The notes under the pieces are model-generated. The model made no database searches. It was given only the letters and a program-made list of their open reading frames with translations, and was not told the origin of the DNA. DNA of 64,000 bases, from contig JAQGMG010000043.1 of assembly GCA_028292485.1 (NCBI GenBank), positions 62,001-126,000 on the forward strand, written 5' to 3'. Every line of letters starts with the position of its first letter. Position 1 is the stretch's first letter. Source of the stretch: Rhodocyclales bacterium. GTDB lineage: Bacteria; Pseudomonadota; Gammaproteobacteria; Burkholderiales; Rhodocyclaceae. Shown here piece by piece: positions 31,092 through 39,136 of the stretch. Made by a program: the position numbers and the translations under genes.

Positions 31092-31112
31092 AAATTCATG
31101 TCAAATGAATTT
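31092..31112. promoter_or_regulatory. Dyad and direct repeat upstream of sigma-54 site
   Basis: AAATTCAT (31092-31099) and ATGAATTT (31105-31112) form a perfect 8-bp inverted repeat with a five-base centre. The same stretch also reads as two GTCAAAT copies (31089-31095 and 31100-31106) spaced 11 bases apart, one helical turn. It ends two bases before the sigma-54 candidate and is probably a regulator site. Confidence 0.45.
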
Positions 31113-31113
31113 C

Positions 31114-31129
31114 AGGCACATTATCTGCT
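31114..31129 (+). promoter_or_regulatory. Sigma-54 promoter candidate for the PEP-CTERM gene
   Basis: AGGCACATTATCTGCT matches the -24/-12 consensus TGGCACG-N4-TTGCT at GG (31115), CAC, and TGCT, with GG-to-GC spacing of exactly 12. The expected transcription start is near 31140, leaving a leader of about 60 bases. PEP-CTERM genes in some betaproteobacteria are controlled by the PrsK/PrsR pair with RpoN, which fits. Confidence 0.5.
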
Positions 31130-31203
31130 GGTGGCGTGATGCTGCACTCTCGCGTCCAACGCAGCGAGCACGAATAGACGCGTTCCGCTGCAAGGAGCGA
31201 GCA

Positions 31204-31938
31204 ATGAAATCCTTTTCTCCTGTCTGGTCCCTGGGTTCCATCGTCACACGCGCCACTGCCGCAATTGCCCGCATCAAGTCCGCATCGGGAACCATGAGCG
31301 CAAAGCTTCCAGGCAGCATCGTGCTCCTGGCAACGATGTGGCATGCCGGCCTTGCCAACGCCGTCGTGCTTTCAGGCAGCTTCACCGGCGTCGCCGCCAA
31401 CTCGACATGGGGCACCATTGCCGACGGGACGCCCGTCAATGGCACGTTCCGTTTTGACAGCAGCTTCCCGTTTACCCTGATCGAAACCGATGGCGTTTCG
31501 CATGCGCACTACGAGACGTTCAACGGTGGCGTCCCGCCTGACCCGATACACTTCAGCTTCTTTGTGCCATCTGTCGGGCTGAGCTTCGACGTCAACAGCT
31601 TTGGCGTTCTCGGGGTCGATCTCGAGGACACTGCCGCAGGTCAGACAATCCGCTTCAGTTCGTATTTCATTCATGGCGCGGGCGCTGCATTCACGCTGGC
31701 AGGTCTGGACGGTGCGTTCTTCGACGGCCTGGACCTGTCTTCACTGCACAGCGGGGCCGCCGATCTTTCCGGCTCGCTGGCGCATCTGGCGGCGCATGGC
31801 GGCATCGAGAGCGATGTTTATCTTGCAAGCCTGGTCTTTGATCCTGCAGACGTACCCGAGCCCCCTGCCCCGCTGCTGCTCGGCACCGGCTTCATCATCC
31901 TGCTGGCCGGCAAGCGCGCGCGAAAGCGTAAATATTGA
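31204..31938 (+). CDS. PEP-CTERM sorting-signal exported protein
   Basis: 244 residues. A rather long N-terminal hydrophobic segment (LPGSIVLLATMWHAGLANA, about residues 37-55) acts as export signal. The body is Gly/Ser/Phe-rich, beta-type with no enzyme motif. The C-terminus is VPEPPAPLLLGTGFIILLAG then KRARKRKY: a Pro-Glu-Pro motif, membrane span and basic tail, the exosortase recognition signal. Such proteins are cleaved and anchored by exosortase, often with exopolysaccharide; no exosortase gene is in the window. ATG 31204 has AAGGAG upstream. Confidence 0.82.
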   Translation: MKSFSPVWSLGSIVTRATAAIARIKSASGTMSAKLPGSIVLLATMWHAGLANAVVLSGSFTGVAANSTWGTIADGTPVNGTFRFDSSFPFTLIETDGVSHAHYETFNGGVPPDPIHFSFFVPSVGLSFDVNSFGVLGVDLEDTAAGQTIRFSSYFIHGAGAAFTLAGLDGAFFDGLDLSSLHSGAADLSGSLAHLAAHGGIESDVYLASLVFDPADVPEPPAPLLLGTGFIILLAGKRARKRKY

Positions 31939-32208
31939 TGGCAGGCGCGGCACGCAGCTCGCTTTTCAGGATTGTATGGCCTTCCCCCAGGGCCGGTACG
32001 AGACCACGCCGCCTCGCCCGGCAGCTGTCTCGATGCTGATCCATCGCACTGCGGATGCCGTAGCGAGGGACTCCTGGTCGGCTATCTGCCGCTAAAGGTT
32101 TCGGTATCTCCAGCCGTTGAAGATCACAACCCGAGGTGGTGCCGCAACGCTCAGGCGATTCGTCACGAAGTCCGGAGAGAGCGTCCTTCAAGCAGCTGGA
32201 GAAATGGG

Positions 32209-34335
32209 ATGACCATTACCCGCAAGATATTTGTGTTGATCTGTATTGCCTTGCTGACAACTGCCGCCGTATTGGGAGTTGCCGTATGGGGAGTGTCGAG
32301 TGCCCTGAGTGTCGCCACGCAGACTGTGCACGACGACCTGGTTGGAACGCGGACGCTGACACTGGTGGTCGGCGTGATAGGTCTTGGCGTCATGGCTGTC
32401 GTGGGCTGGCTGATGGCACGCGCCATCGTCAAGCCGCTGGAGGATGTGCAGAACGCCATTACCCGCACCGCAGACAAACTCGACTTTACCGATCTGATTG
32501 AAGTGACCTCCAGTGATGAGCTGGGCCGGATCGTCGAAGCGTACAACCGCCTGATCGGCAAATTGCGCAGCAGTTTCACGGAAATCCAGACCTCGACGGC
32601 GCAGATGCTCGACGTCACCGAAGAGGTCGATCGCTCCTCACGCAAGATCGCACGCAATTCGCAGATGCAGAGCGATGCCTCCACCAATATGGCAGCCTCG
32701 GTCGAGGAAATGACCGTCAGCATCTCGATGGTCGCGCAGCAAGCCAAGGATGCCAGTTCGCACACCCAGGAGTCGCGCAATATCGCCGAGCACAGCGCCG
32801 AGGTCATCGTCACCACGCTGACTGGCATCCAGACCATTTCCGATTCGGTACGCGAGGCCGCCGGCCGCATCAAGGCGCTGCGCACCGACTGCGACAGCAT
32901 CTCGACTGTCGCCAAGATGATTCGCGAAATCGCCGAACAAACCAATTTGCTGGCACTCAATGCCGCCATCGAAGCAGCGCGTGCAGGAGAACAGGGGCGC
33001 GGCTTCGCCGTGGTTGCGGATGAAGTGCGCAAACTCGCCGAACGCACTGCCAAATCGACACAGGAAATCAGCAGCCTGCTCTCGCGCATGCAGGACAGCG
33101 CCAAGGCGGCTGTCAACAGCATGGTCAGCACGGAAGAAGCGGTCGGCCAGGGCGTGGTCAATGCCCGCGCAGCCGGCGAATCGATCGACCGCATCAAGGA
33201 TGGCTCCAGCGCTGCTGCCAGCGTGGTGGAAGATATCTCCGGTGCGATCCGCGAGCAGCAGGCCGGCAGTACCGCGATTGCCCAGAACATCGAGCAGATG
33301 GCGCAGATGAGCGAACAGAATTCCGCAGCCGCGGCCGCATCGGCCGAGGCCATCGGACGCATGTCGAGCATGAGCCGCGAAATCGCACGCGCGCTTTCTG
33401 CCTACAGGGTCGATGCCAATGCGCAACAGAAGATCCAGCTGCGCGTGGCCGACATCCAGAGTGACGACTTCCCGACCGTTCGCGCCCTCAAGACGATGAG
33501 CGAGATGCTGAGCCAGCGCACCAACGGGCGCATCAGCCTGAAGGTCTATTCAGGTGGCTCGTTCGGTTCCGAAAAGGAAGCGCTCGAACAGATGAAGAGC
33601 GGCGGCCTGGACATGGCGCGTATCAACATCTCGCCGCTCAACAAGAGCTGCCCGGAAACGATCATCCCTACCCTGCCCTTTCTGTTCCGCTCCATCGAGC
33701 ACAGGCAGAAAGCGCTCGACGGCGCACAGGGCGACGCGATCCTCGCATCCTGTGCCAATGAAGGCTACGTGGGCCTTGCCTTCTATGACGCTGGCGTGCG
33801 CTGCGTTTATACGAACAAGCCGATCAGATCGATGTCCGACATGCGTGGCATGAAGCTGCGCGTGCCGCAGTCCGACCTGTGGATCGCCGTGGCTGCCGCA
33901 ATGGGCGCAACCCCTACGCCGATGTCGATTGACGAGATCGTTGCCGGCGCACAGATGGGCCTGATCGATGGCGCAGAAAACAACCTGCTGGCCTACGAAA
34001 GCTTCAAGCACAACCAGGTGTTCAAGTACTTCTCGCATACCGACCACTCCATGGCACCGGACCTGATCGTGTTCTCGAAGAAGAGCTGGGATGCGCTCCC
34101 CGAAGAAGACCGGAAGATCATCAGGGATGTCGCCAAAGAATCAGTAACGCACATGCGCCGCTTCTGGGCTGAGCGCGAAGTCGCAACGAAGAAGGCATTG
34201 ATGGCGGCCGGATCGAACTTCGTGACAGGCGTCGACAAAGGACCGTTCCAGATGGCCATGCGGCCGGTATACGACAAGTTCGTCACCACCGACAAGCAAC
34301 GCGCACTGCTCAAGGCCATTCAGGATATCAACTGA
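32209..34335 (+). CDS. Chemoreceptor fused to a C-terminal TRAP solute-binding (DctP) domain
   Basis: 708 residues in one uninterrupted frame. TM1 is about 6-30, a periplasmic loop of only about 19 residues follows (31-49), TM2 is about 50-70, HAMP about 71-123, and then the methyl-accepting helical bundle to about 400. Its tip ([38 protein letters not shown]) starts near residue 240. From about 405 to the end is a complete DctP-type domain: [20 protein letters not shown], then PFLFRS, then MRGMKLRVP with the ligand-binding arginine (Arg551), then [15 protein letters not shown]. It has no signal peptide before it and no membrane span after TM2, so topology places it in the cytoplasm. It is about 304 residues long and colinear with the free-standing binding protein at 14955-15965. 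ATG 32209 has GCTGGAG upstream. The receptor and binding parts are each certain; the function of the fusion is inference. Confidence 0.92.
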   Translation: MTITRKIFVLICIALLTTAAVLGVAVWGVSSALSVATQTVHDDLVGTRTLTLVVGVIGLGVMAVVGWLMARAIVKPLEDVQNAITRTADKLDFTDLIEVTSSDELGRIVEAYNRLIGKLRSSFTEIQTSTAQMLDVTEEVDRSSRKIARNSQMQSDASTNMAASVEEMTVSISMVAQQAKDASSHTQESRNIAEHSAEVIVTTLTGIQTISDSVREAAGRIKALRTDCDSISTVAKMIREIAEQTNLLALNAAIEAARAGEQGRGFAVVADEVRKLAERTAKSTQEISSLLSRMQDSAKAAVNSMVSTEEAVGQGVVNARAAGESIDRIKDGSSAAASVVEDISGAIREQQAGSTAIAQNIEQMAQMSEQNSAAAAASAEAIGRMSSMSREIARALSAYRVDANAQQKIQLRVADIQSDDFPTVRALKTMSEMLSQRTNGRISLKVYSGGSFGSEKEALEQMKSGGLDMARINISPLNKSCPETIIPTLPFLFRSIEHRQKALDGAQGDAILASCANEGYVGLAFYDAGVRCVYTNKPIRSMSDMRGMKLRVPQSDLWIAVAAAMGATPTPMSIDEIVAGAQMGLIDGAENNLLAYESFKHNQVFKYFSHTDHSMAPDLIVFSKKSWDALPEEDRKIIRDVAKESVTHMRRFWAEREVATKKALMAAGSNFVTGVDKGPFQMAMRPVYDKFVTTDKQRALLKAIQDIN

Positions 34336-34360
34336 CAAGAACATCTTCGTATCACCTGAA

Positions 34361-34387
34361 AAGAGCTGCCTGCGGGCAGCTCTTTTT
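34361..34387 (+). terminator. Terminator after the chemoreceptor gene
   Basis: AAGAGCTGCC and GGCAGCTCTT form a 10-bp stem around a TGCG loop, followed by three more T, 25 bases after the stop. Confidence 0.9.
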
Positions 34388-34509
34388 ACGTCGTCCCGTG
34401 GGTACGCTCGAATGCTGGCGCCATTGCACACGCTCTTTCGGCGGCATGCCGATTGCTGGATCAAGGCATGAGCCGACATTTCCTCGGTACACATGACAGG
34501 AGAACGCGC

Positions 34510-34770
34510 ATGTCTTCATCACTCGACCCCGATGCAGTTGAAGTCCTTCCACGCCGTCACGGTGAATATGGTCCGAGCGATACATCGGATTCCGCCAGCG
34601 ACGTAATCGGTACGCAGTCAGAAGAGACCGATAGCGATTCGGCCGGTACCGGCGAGCGCTCGTCGGTGGAATCGATTGCGCCAAGCGAGACCGAGCGGGA
34701 TATCGCGCCGGACAAGGTGATATCGCCATTGGCGCCAGATGAGAAATCGGAGCGTACGCCCGGTCGTTAA
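34510..34770 (+). CDS. Small acidic, probably disordered protein
   Basis: 86 residues from ATG 34510, which follows GACAGGAGAA. Rich in Ser, Asp, Glu and Pro (YGPSDTSDSASDVIG, then EETDSDSAGTGE), with no hydrophobic core, signal or motif I recognise. It lies between two clear terminators and so is its own transcription unit, directly downstream of the chemoreceptor. Good ribosome site and unit structure argue that it is a real gene. Function unknown. Confidence 0.6.
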   Translation: MSSSLDPDAVEVLPRRHGEYGPSDTSDSASDVIGTQSEETDSDSAGTGERSSVESIAPSETERDIAPDKVISPLAPDEKSERTPGR

Positions 34771-34801
34771 CGGCGTGCCTTCTTGTAGCAAGAGTGACGC
34801 A

Positions 34802-34829
34802 AAAATGGCTCGCCGCGGCGAGCCATTTT
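34802..34829. terminator. Bidirectional terminator
   Basis: ATGGCTCGCC and GGCGAGCCAT form a 10-bp stem with a GC centre. T-runs follow on both strands. It lies between the acidic-protein gene and the convergent glycine-zipper gene. Confidence 0.9.
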
Positions 34830-34850
34830 CATGTCTGAAGCGTGCTCATA

Positions 34851-35429
34851 TCATGCCTGGCTAGGCGTGACCTTGTCGCTCAGTACCGGAGGCACGACTG
34901 GATCGAAATCGCTCCACTTGCCATCGCGCCAGCGTCCGCTGGCGCGCTCTACGTCCTTGCCGCCATGGTTCTTCAGCAGATTCGATGCGAAGGTCTCCGT
35001 GCCGAGTTCGACATGAACGGCGAGCAGCACACCGCTGGGACGCGTATCCATTGCTGCGCCGCGGTCGCGTGTTTGCGGCGTTGACCGCATGCCATTCAGG
35101 GCGCCGATAAGGGAGCCGCCGTATGCGCCGATACCACCGGCAATGGCCGCTACGACCGGTTGCAGTTCCAGCACTGCGACGAGCCCTGCGCCGATGGCGA
35201 TACCGATGGCTGCACCAATCCCTGCCCCCATGATGACAGTCGCGTGCGCGGACTGGGCGGAGCGATCCGCGTACTGATCGCCGCCCGCAGGCAATGCATT
35301 ATGCATACCGGGAGGGTTTACGAAGAAAATTGAAACATTGGCTTCATCAAAACCATTGTCGAATAACGCCTGCGCTGCATTTTCTGCTTCGGCAAACGTC
35401 GTGAACCGTGCAGCAACAATCAAGGACAT
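34851..35429 (-). CDS. Stress-type protein with glycine-zipper hydrophobic segment
   Basis: 192 residues from ATG 35429 (GGAGAG upstream). N-terminal part MSLIVAARFTTFAEAENAAQ resembles the general-stress 17M/SRPBCC-unrelated 'Yfl' type fold, in which a short alpha/beta domain handles 'FDEANVSIF'. The centre is a glycine-rich double hydrophobic stretch (VIMGAGIGAAIGIAIGAGLV, then AAIAGGIGAYGGSLIGAL). The C-terminus is hydrophilic with WRDGKWSDFDPVVPP. Likely membrane-associated; function unknown. The frame's 102 extra upstream codons are discarded as they have no ribosome site or similarity. Divergent from the haem-oxygenase-like gene. Confidence 0.65.
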   Translation of the reverse strand: MSLIVAARFTTFAEAENAAQALFDNGFDEANVSIFFVNPPGMHNALPAGGDQYADRSAQSAHATVIMGAGIGAAIGIAIGAGLVAVLELQPVVAAIAGGIGAYGGSLIGALNGMRSTPQTRDRGAAMDTRPSGVLLAVHVELGTETFASNLLKNHGGKDVERASGRWRDGKWSDFDPVVPPVLSDKVTPSQA

Positions 35430-35647
35430 GAGTTCTCTCCGTTGTCTTGCATACCTCACTGCGCAGCAGAAAGCATTCCCGACCATCGGCTTCCCCTGTC
35501 GGCAATGCCGAGACGCGCCAGTGCTTGCTTTGCGGCATGCTTGTATGAACTTCCTGCTGGCGTAAAACTTACGTACGGCATACGTACTGGCCGGGATTTG
35601 CACGAAGCGGCCTGCATGCAGGCATGCCGATTGCGGAATCGCGGAGG

Positions 35648-36601
35648 ATGCTAAATTCTCTGGAGACCAAAGTGCAGCCCTACATTGAACCGAATTTTTC
35701 CGGTCGTACACCGTCAAGAAGCCGAACCACCCCACAGCATGAACTCCATGCCCGACTCGCGAGATTCAACGCGCGTCGCCTGTGTCCCGAATTCATCCGC
35801 GATGACTGGCAGACGGCGCTGCGCGACGAATATGAAGCTCGCATCGAAGAAGGCAAGTTCATCGAAACGGAACGCGCAGAAATACAGACCATGGCGGCCG
35901 AGGCGCCGATGGAAGCGCACGCTTTCGTGGCCTGGTTCGAGACCTTGAAACAATGCGGACCGGGTCAGGGTGATGCACTGTTCCCCTGGCTTGCGGAGCA
36001 CGCCACGCATGCCGATATGTGCTGGTTTCTCACGCAGGAAGCTGCAGGCGAAGCAGGTTTCGAAGATCTTGTGGCGATGTCACAGGTCAAGCTGCCGGTG
36101 CAGGCCAAGCTGGAGATGGCGCGCAACTATTGGGACGAAATGGGGCGCGGTCATGAACGCGGCATGCATGGTCCGATGCTTGCCAACGCGGTCACCGAGC
36201 TTGAGCTGGAACCAACGATTGAAAGCACGGTATGGGAATCGCTGGCGCTCGCCAATCTGATGGTGGCATTGGCGACAAACAGGCGTTATGCATATCAATC
36301 CATTGGCGCACTTGGCGCCATCGAAATGACGGCACCTGGCCGCGTTTCGCTTGTCAACGAAGGGCTCATTCGCCTCAAGGCCCCTACCAGCGCCCGCCTG
36401 TATTTTCAATTGCACGCCGGCCTCGATATCGAGCACTCGAAGGCCTGGAATGCCGAGGTGCTGTACAGCCTGGTCGAGGTGGATCCGCGTGCCGCAAAAC
36501 CATTGGCCGAAGGCGCGTTGATGCGTCTGGCAAGCGGTGCGCGCTGCTTCAGGCGATATCGAGAGCACTTCGGTCTCGCCGCCTCGCCGGGCCTTGACTG
36601 A
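35648..36601 (+). CDS. Haem-oxygenase-like diiron protein (iron-containing redox enzyme family)
   Basis: 317 residues from ATG 35648; GTG 35672 is an alternative with better ribosome-site spacing (CTGGAG). All-helical. Family hallmarks are RNYWDEMGRGHERGMHG in the middle and HxxxDxxH near the C-terminus (His256, Asp260, His263, in LHAGLDIEH), with earlier glutamates in LTQEAAGE and LGAIEM as further possible iron ligands. The superfamily includes oxygenases that cleave or oxidise amino acids and fatty acids in natural-product pathways, so the substrate here is unknown. It converges on a coupled ATP-grasp/methyltransferase pair. Confidence 0.78.
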   Translation: MLNSLETKVQPYIEPNFSGRTPSRSRTTPQHELHARLARFNARRLCPEFIRDDWQTALRDEYEARIEEGKFIETERAEIQTMAAEAPMEAHAFVAWFETLKQCGPGQGDALFPWLAEHATHADMCWFLTQEAAGEAGFEDLVAMSQVKLPVQAKLEMARNYWDEMGRGHERGMHGPMLANAVTELELEPTIESTVWESLALANLMVALATNRRYAYQSIGALGAIEMTAPGRVSLVNEGLIRLKAPTSARLYFQLHAGLDIEHSKAWNAEVLYSLVEVDPRAAKPLAEGALMRLASGARCFRRYREHFGLAASPGLD

Positions 36602-36641
36602 GCGCACCCGCTTGCCAGCGCTGCATCGACCAAGGCGTGGC

Positions 36642-36677
36642 GGTTACTACGTCGTGTCATTACACGGCGTAGTAACC
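36642..36677. other. 36-base near-perfect hairpin spanning an ATP-grasp stop codon
   Basis: GGTTACTACGTCGTGT (36642-36657) pairs with ACACGGCGTAGTAACC (36662-36677) in a 16-bp stem with one T-G wobble and a CATT loop. The stop codon of the minus-strand gene (36660-36662) lies in the loop. No T-run follows on either strand, so it is not a standard terminator. It lies between two convergent genes and may protect 3' ends. Confidence 0.75.
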
Positions 36678-37967
36678 CAACGCTTGCAGGCGCGCAAGAT
36701 CGTGTTTGATCACACGCTCGCCGATATCGGTGCGGTAGCGGAGATTCGGCACGACTACCTTGCGTGCCAGTTCGTAAGCACAGGCGCTTGCATCGGCAAG
36801 CGACTCACCGACGCCGGTTGCCACACCCACGTAACCGGTCATTCCGCTCGTCACGAGCCGGGACTCACGCATGGCGACTTCGGCGAAATGCAGGGCAGCG
36901 CGATCTGCCTCTGTCATGCCCGCACGGAACATGATCGGCGAGCCTTTCGATAGTTCTTCATAACCGTAGCGATAGGGAAAGGGCGGGACCGTCAGCACTA
37001 CTCCGGTTGCAAAACCGGTGCGTGTGGCCACTTGCCGCATTTCGGATTGCCGCAGCATTTTGCGGAAGATCGCGTCCCACGGCTCGGTGTGCAGCGCCTC
37101 GCAGATCGCGAAACCCGGATAGCCAAAGCGGCTCGTAAACTCCAGCGGCCACAGGCCATGCTCATTGGCAATGAGATTAAGGTTGATGTAACCGCAATAG
37201 CCGCTGGCCCCCAGCTGGCTGACCATCCGCGCCAGCGTAGCGTCGAAGATGCGTTCGGCACCGCGATACGTAACCACGGTCCCCATCTCACCTGTCAGCT
37301 CGCCAAGATTGCCATTGAACAGGCGCTTGTGTTCGAAGTCGAGACACGCCGGTTGCAAGAATTCGCGGCCGTTGAAATAGGCACCCACGCCTACTTCAAC
37401 GCCCTCGATATGCTCCATCAATACGAAGTCGGGCTGTGCCGACTCATGCCAGTGATCGCGATGCTCGATCAGCAGCGCAATCATGTCACGCCCGTCTTCG
37501 AGCTCGCCGATGTAGTTGCGGGTACGTGCACTGTCGGCACCATTGCTCTTGAATACGTAGCGGCGTCGTGTATCGCGTACGAAATCCATGGCCGCGTCGA
37601 AGTCCGTAAAGCCATGGCTCGCTGCTATGGGCAGCCCGAGCCGGTGCAGAACCTGTTGGCCAAATTCGCGGTCACCTTCGATTCGATCCCCGAACGCGCT
37701 GCCGCCGATCACCTGGTAGCCCTCGCGGCGAAGATCGTCCTGGCACGTACCTTTGAGTGAAGACTCGAAAAGCACGATGCCGTCCTGACCGGCTTCACGG
37801 ATCCAGTCCAGTTCATTGCGCCAATCGTGCGTAAACTGGAGCATGCCGCCGAAAATATCCTGTGCGTCCGGGTGCTCGACGAATACGCGAACCTCATGCC
37901 CTGCAGCGGCCAGGCGGTAATACATATCGCCGAGATCGCAATACTCGCCGATGCCGAGACACCTCAT
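36660..37967 (-). CDS. ATP-grasp ligase, PurD-like
   Basis: 435 residues resembling phosphoribosylamine-glycine ligase in fold: N-terminal Rossmann-like MRCLGIGEYCDLGDMYYRLA, then ATP-grasp with RRRYVFKSNGADSART, LMEHIEGVEVGVGAYFNG, LGELTGEMGTVVTY and INLNLIANEHGLWPLEFTSR. The last holds the metal/ATP residues. It is unlikely to be the housekeeping PurD, given weak similarity in the N-domain and its neighbours. Its start overlaps the stop of the methyltransferase gene upstream (ATGA), so the two are translationally coupled. It probably joins a carboxylate and an amine; the substrates are unknown. Confidence 0.75.
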   Translation of the reverse strand: MRCLGIGEYCDLGDMYYRLAAAGHEVRVFVEHPDAQDIFGGMLQFTHDWRNELDWIREAGQDGIVLFESSLKGTCQDDLRREGYQVIGGSAFGDRIEGDREFGQQVLHRLGLPIAASHGFTDFDAAMDFVRDTRRRYVFKSNGADSARTRNYIGELEDGRDMIALLIEHRDHWHESAQPDFVLMEHIEGVEVGVGAYFNGREFLQPACLDFEHKRLFNGNLGELTGEMGTVVTYRGAERIFDATLARMVSQLGASGYCGYINLNLIANEHGLWPLEFTSRFGYPGFAICEALHTEPWDAIFRKMLRQSEMRQVATRTGFATGVVLTVPPFPYRYGYEELSKGSPIMFRAGMTEADRAALHFAEVAMRESRLVTSGMTGYVGVATGVGESLADASACAYELARKVVVPNLRYRTDIGERVIKHDLARLQALGYYAV

Positions 37968-39037
37968 TGCGCTGCACGTTCTTGCGTGGCTTGCCCTTGA
38001 GTCGCGCGTCGTATCACCAGGGCGATTGCGGCAATGCGTTCGACATTTTCATAGCCTGGACTCTCCAGTTCTTCGCCGAACACATCCGGATCGAGCTCGG
38101 TATAGGTGTAGTCCACGCCTGCCTCGCGCAGCGTCGATTCGACCGAAGCCCGGAAGACGTCCTTGCCATCGACAATGGGAACGCCTGAGTAAAGGATCAG
38201 CGTGCCATCGGGTGACAGGCGTGGAAGACCTTCGAGCACGATGCGTGTGGCCAGGCCCGAGCCATATGCGCCACCGCCATGTCGATAGACGCGCGCATCG
38301 GCGTCCAGCAGATAGGGTGGGTTGGAGACAATCAGGTCGAATTGCCCGTCAAGTTGAGCGAAGAGGTCGCTCTGTACCATCGTGACGCTGGCGATGCCGG
38401 CCAGGTGCGCATTGACACTGGCATACTGCAGCGCAGTCGGATTGATGTCAGCCAGGAAAAGCGCGGCACCCGGGTGTTTCAAGGCCGCAGCAATGCCGCC
38501 CGGCCCTGCCCCGCAGCCTATATCGACAATGCGTTTCAGTGCGTTGCGCTGGCTAGCTCTAGCCCCGCGTTGAAGCTCGTGTTCAACCAGCGCAACGAAT
38601 CGATAAGTATCGGGGCCGAAGAATACGGCGTCCGACCGGGTAGTCGGATATGACGAATGCACGTAGATGGTCTTGCGCGAGTCTTGCGCATGGCGGATCG
38701 TCGAGAAGCGCACATTGCAACGCAGCTTCGCCGTTTGCCCGACAGCACACTCGACTGCATGTTCGATGACATTGGCTGCTTCGAGCAGCGAAATCATTTT
38801 CGGCGGCAAGGCTGCGCGCTCGAACGGTTTGCTCCAGCCAAAAATGTCGCGCAATGTCCTGCCCTCATCTGTGCAGTAACTGCTATCCGTGACGCAGCGG
38901 CTCAGAACACGGGCGTGGCTTAGCGGTGTAATGGTGGTGAAATCGTAGTTGCTGTCCAGCAGCAATCTACCAAGCTCGTACAGTGCGTCCTGGTGCTTGT
39001 CGGGGGACTGGTGGTCCATGATGTCGTCGGCGTTCAT
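37964..39037 (-). CDS. Class I SAM-dependent methyltransferase (NPPY type)
   Basis: 357 residues from ATG 39037 (MNADDIMDHQSPDKHQ); ATG 39019 is an alternative. SAM site RIVDIGCGAGPGGIAAA and catalytic-type NPPY in DLIVSNPPYLLDADARVY, as in N-methyltransferases of the PrmC/RsmC group. The N-terminal 150 residues are unfamiliar and may bind the substrate. The downstream ATP-grasp gene overlaps it by four bases. Divergent from the phospholipase D-family gene across 99 bases. Confidence 0.75.
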   Translation of the reverse strand: MNADDIMDHQSPDKHQDALYELGRLLLDSNYDFTTITPLSHARVLSRCVTDSSYCTDEGRTLRDIFGWSKPFERAALPPKMISLLEAANVIEHAVECAVGQTAKLRCNVRFSTIRHAQDSRKTIYVHSSYPTTRSDAVFFGPDTYRFVALVEHELQRGARASQRNALKRIVDIGCGAGPGGIAAALKHPGAALFLADINPTALQYASVNAHLAGIASVTMVQSDLFAQLDGQFDLIVSNPPYLLDADARVYRHGGGAYGSGLATRIVLEGLPRLSPDGTLILYSGVPIVDGKDVFRASVESTLREAGVDYTYTELDPDVFGEELESPGYENVERIAAIALVIRRATQGQATQERAAQ

Positions 39038-39136
39038 GACGGCGTTCCACGCAAGCAGCATTCCCGCGACATCAACCGGGCACGCGCATTGCGCAGGAGG
39101 CTTGTTCCCCTTTTGGAGACCGTCGGACCTGTCAGC

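Noticed and set aside
31132-31147. Second sigma-54-like sequence (TGGCGTGATGCTGC)
   Set aside because: The GG-to-GC spacing is 11, not 12, and the upstream site at 31114 fits better.
31939-32208. Possible riboswitch leader before the fused chemoreceptor
   Set aside because: I looked for c-di-GMP, cobalamin and TPP landmarks and found none; the 270 bases show no strong fold by eye.
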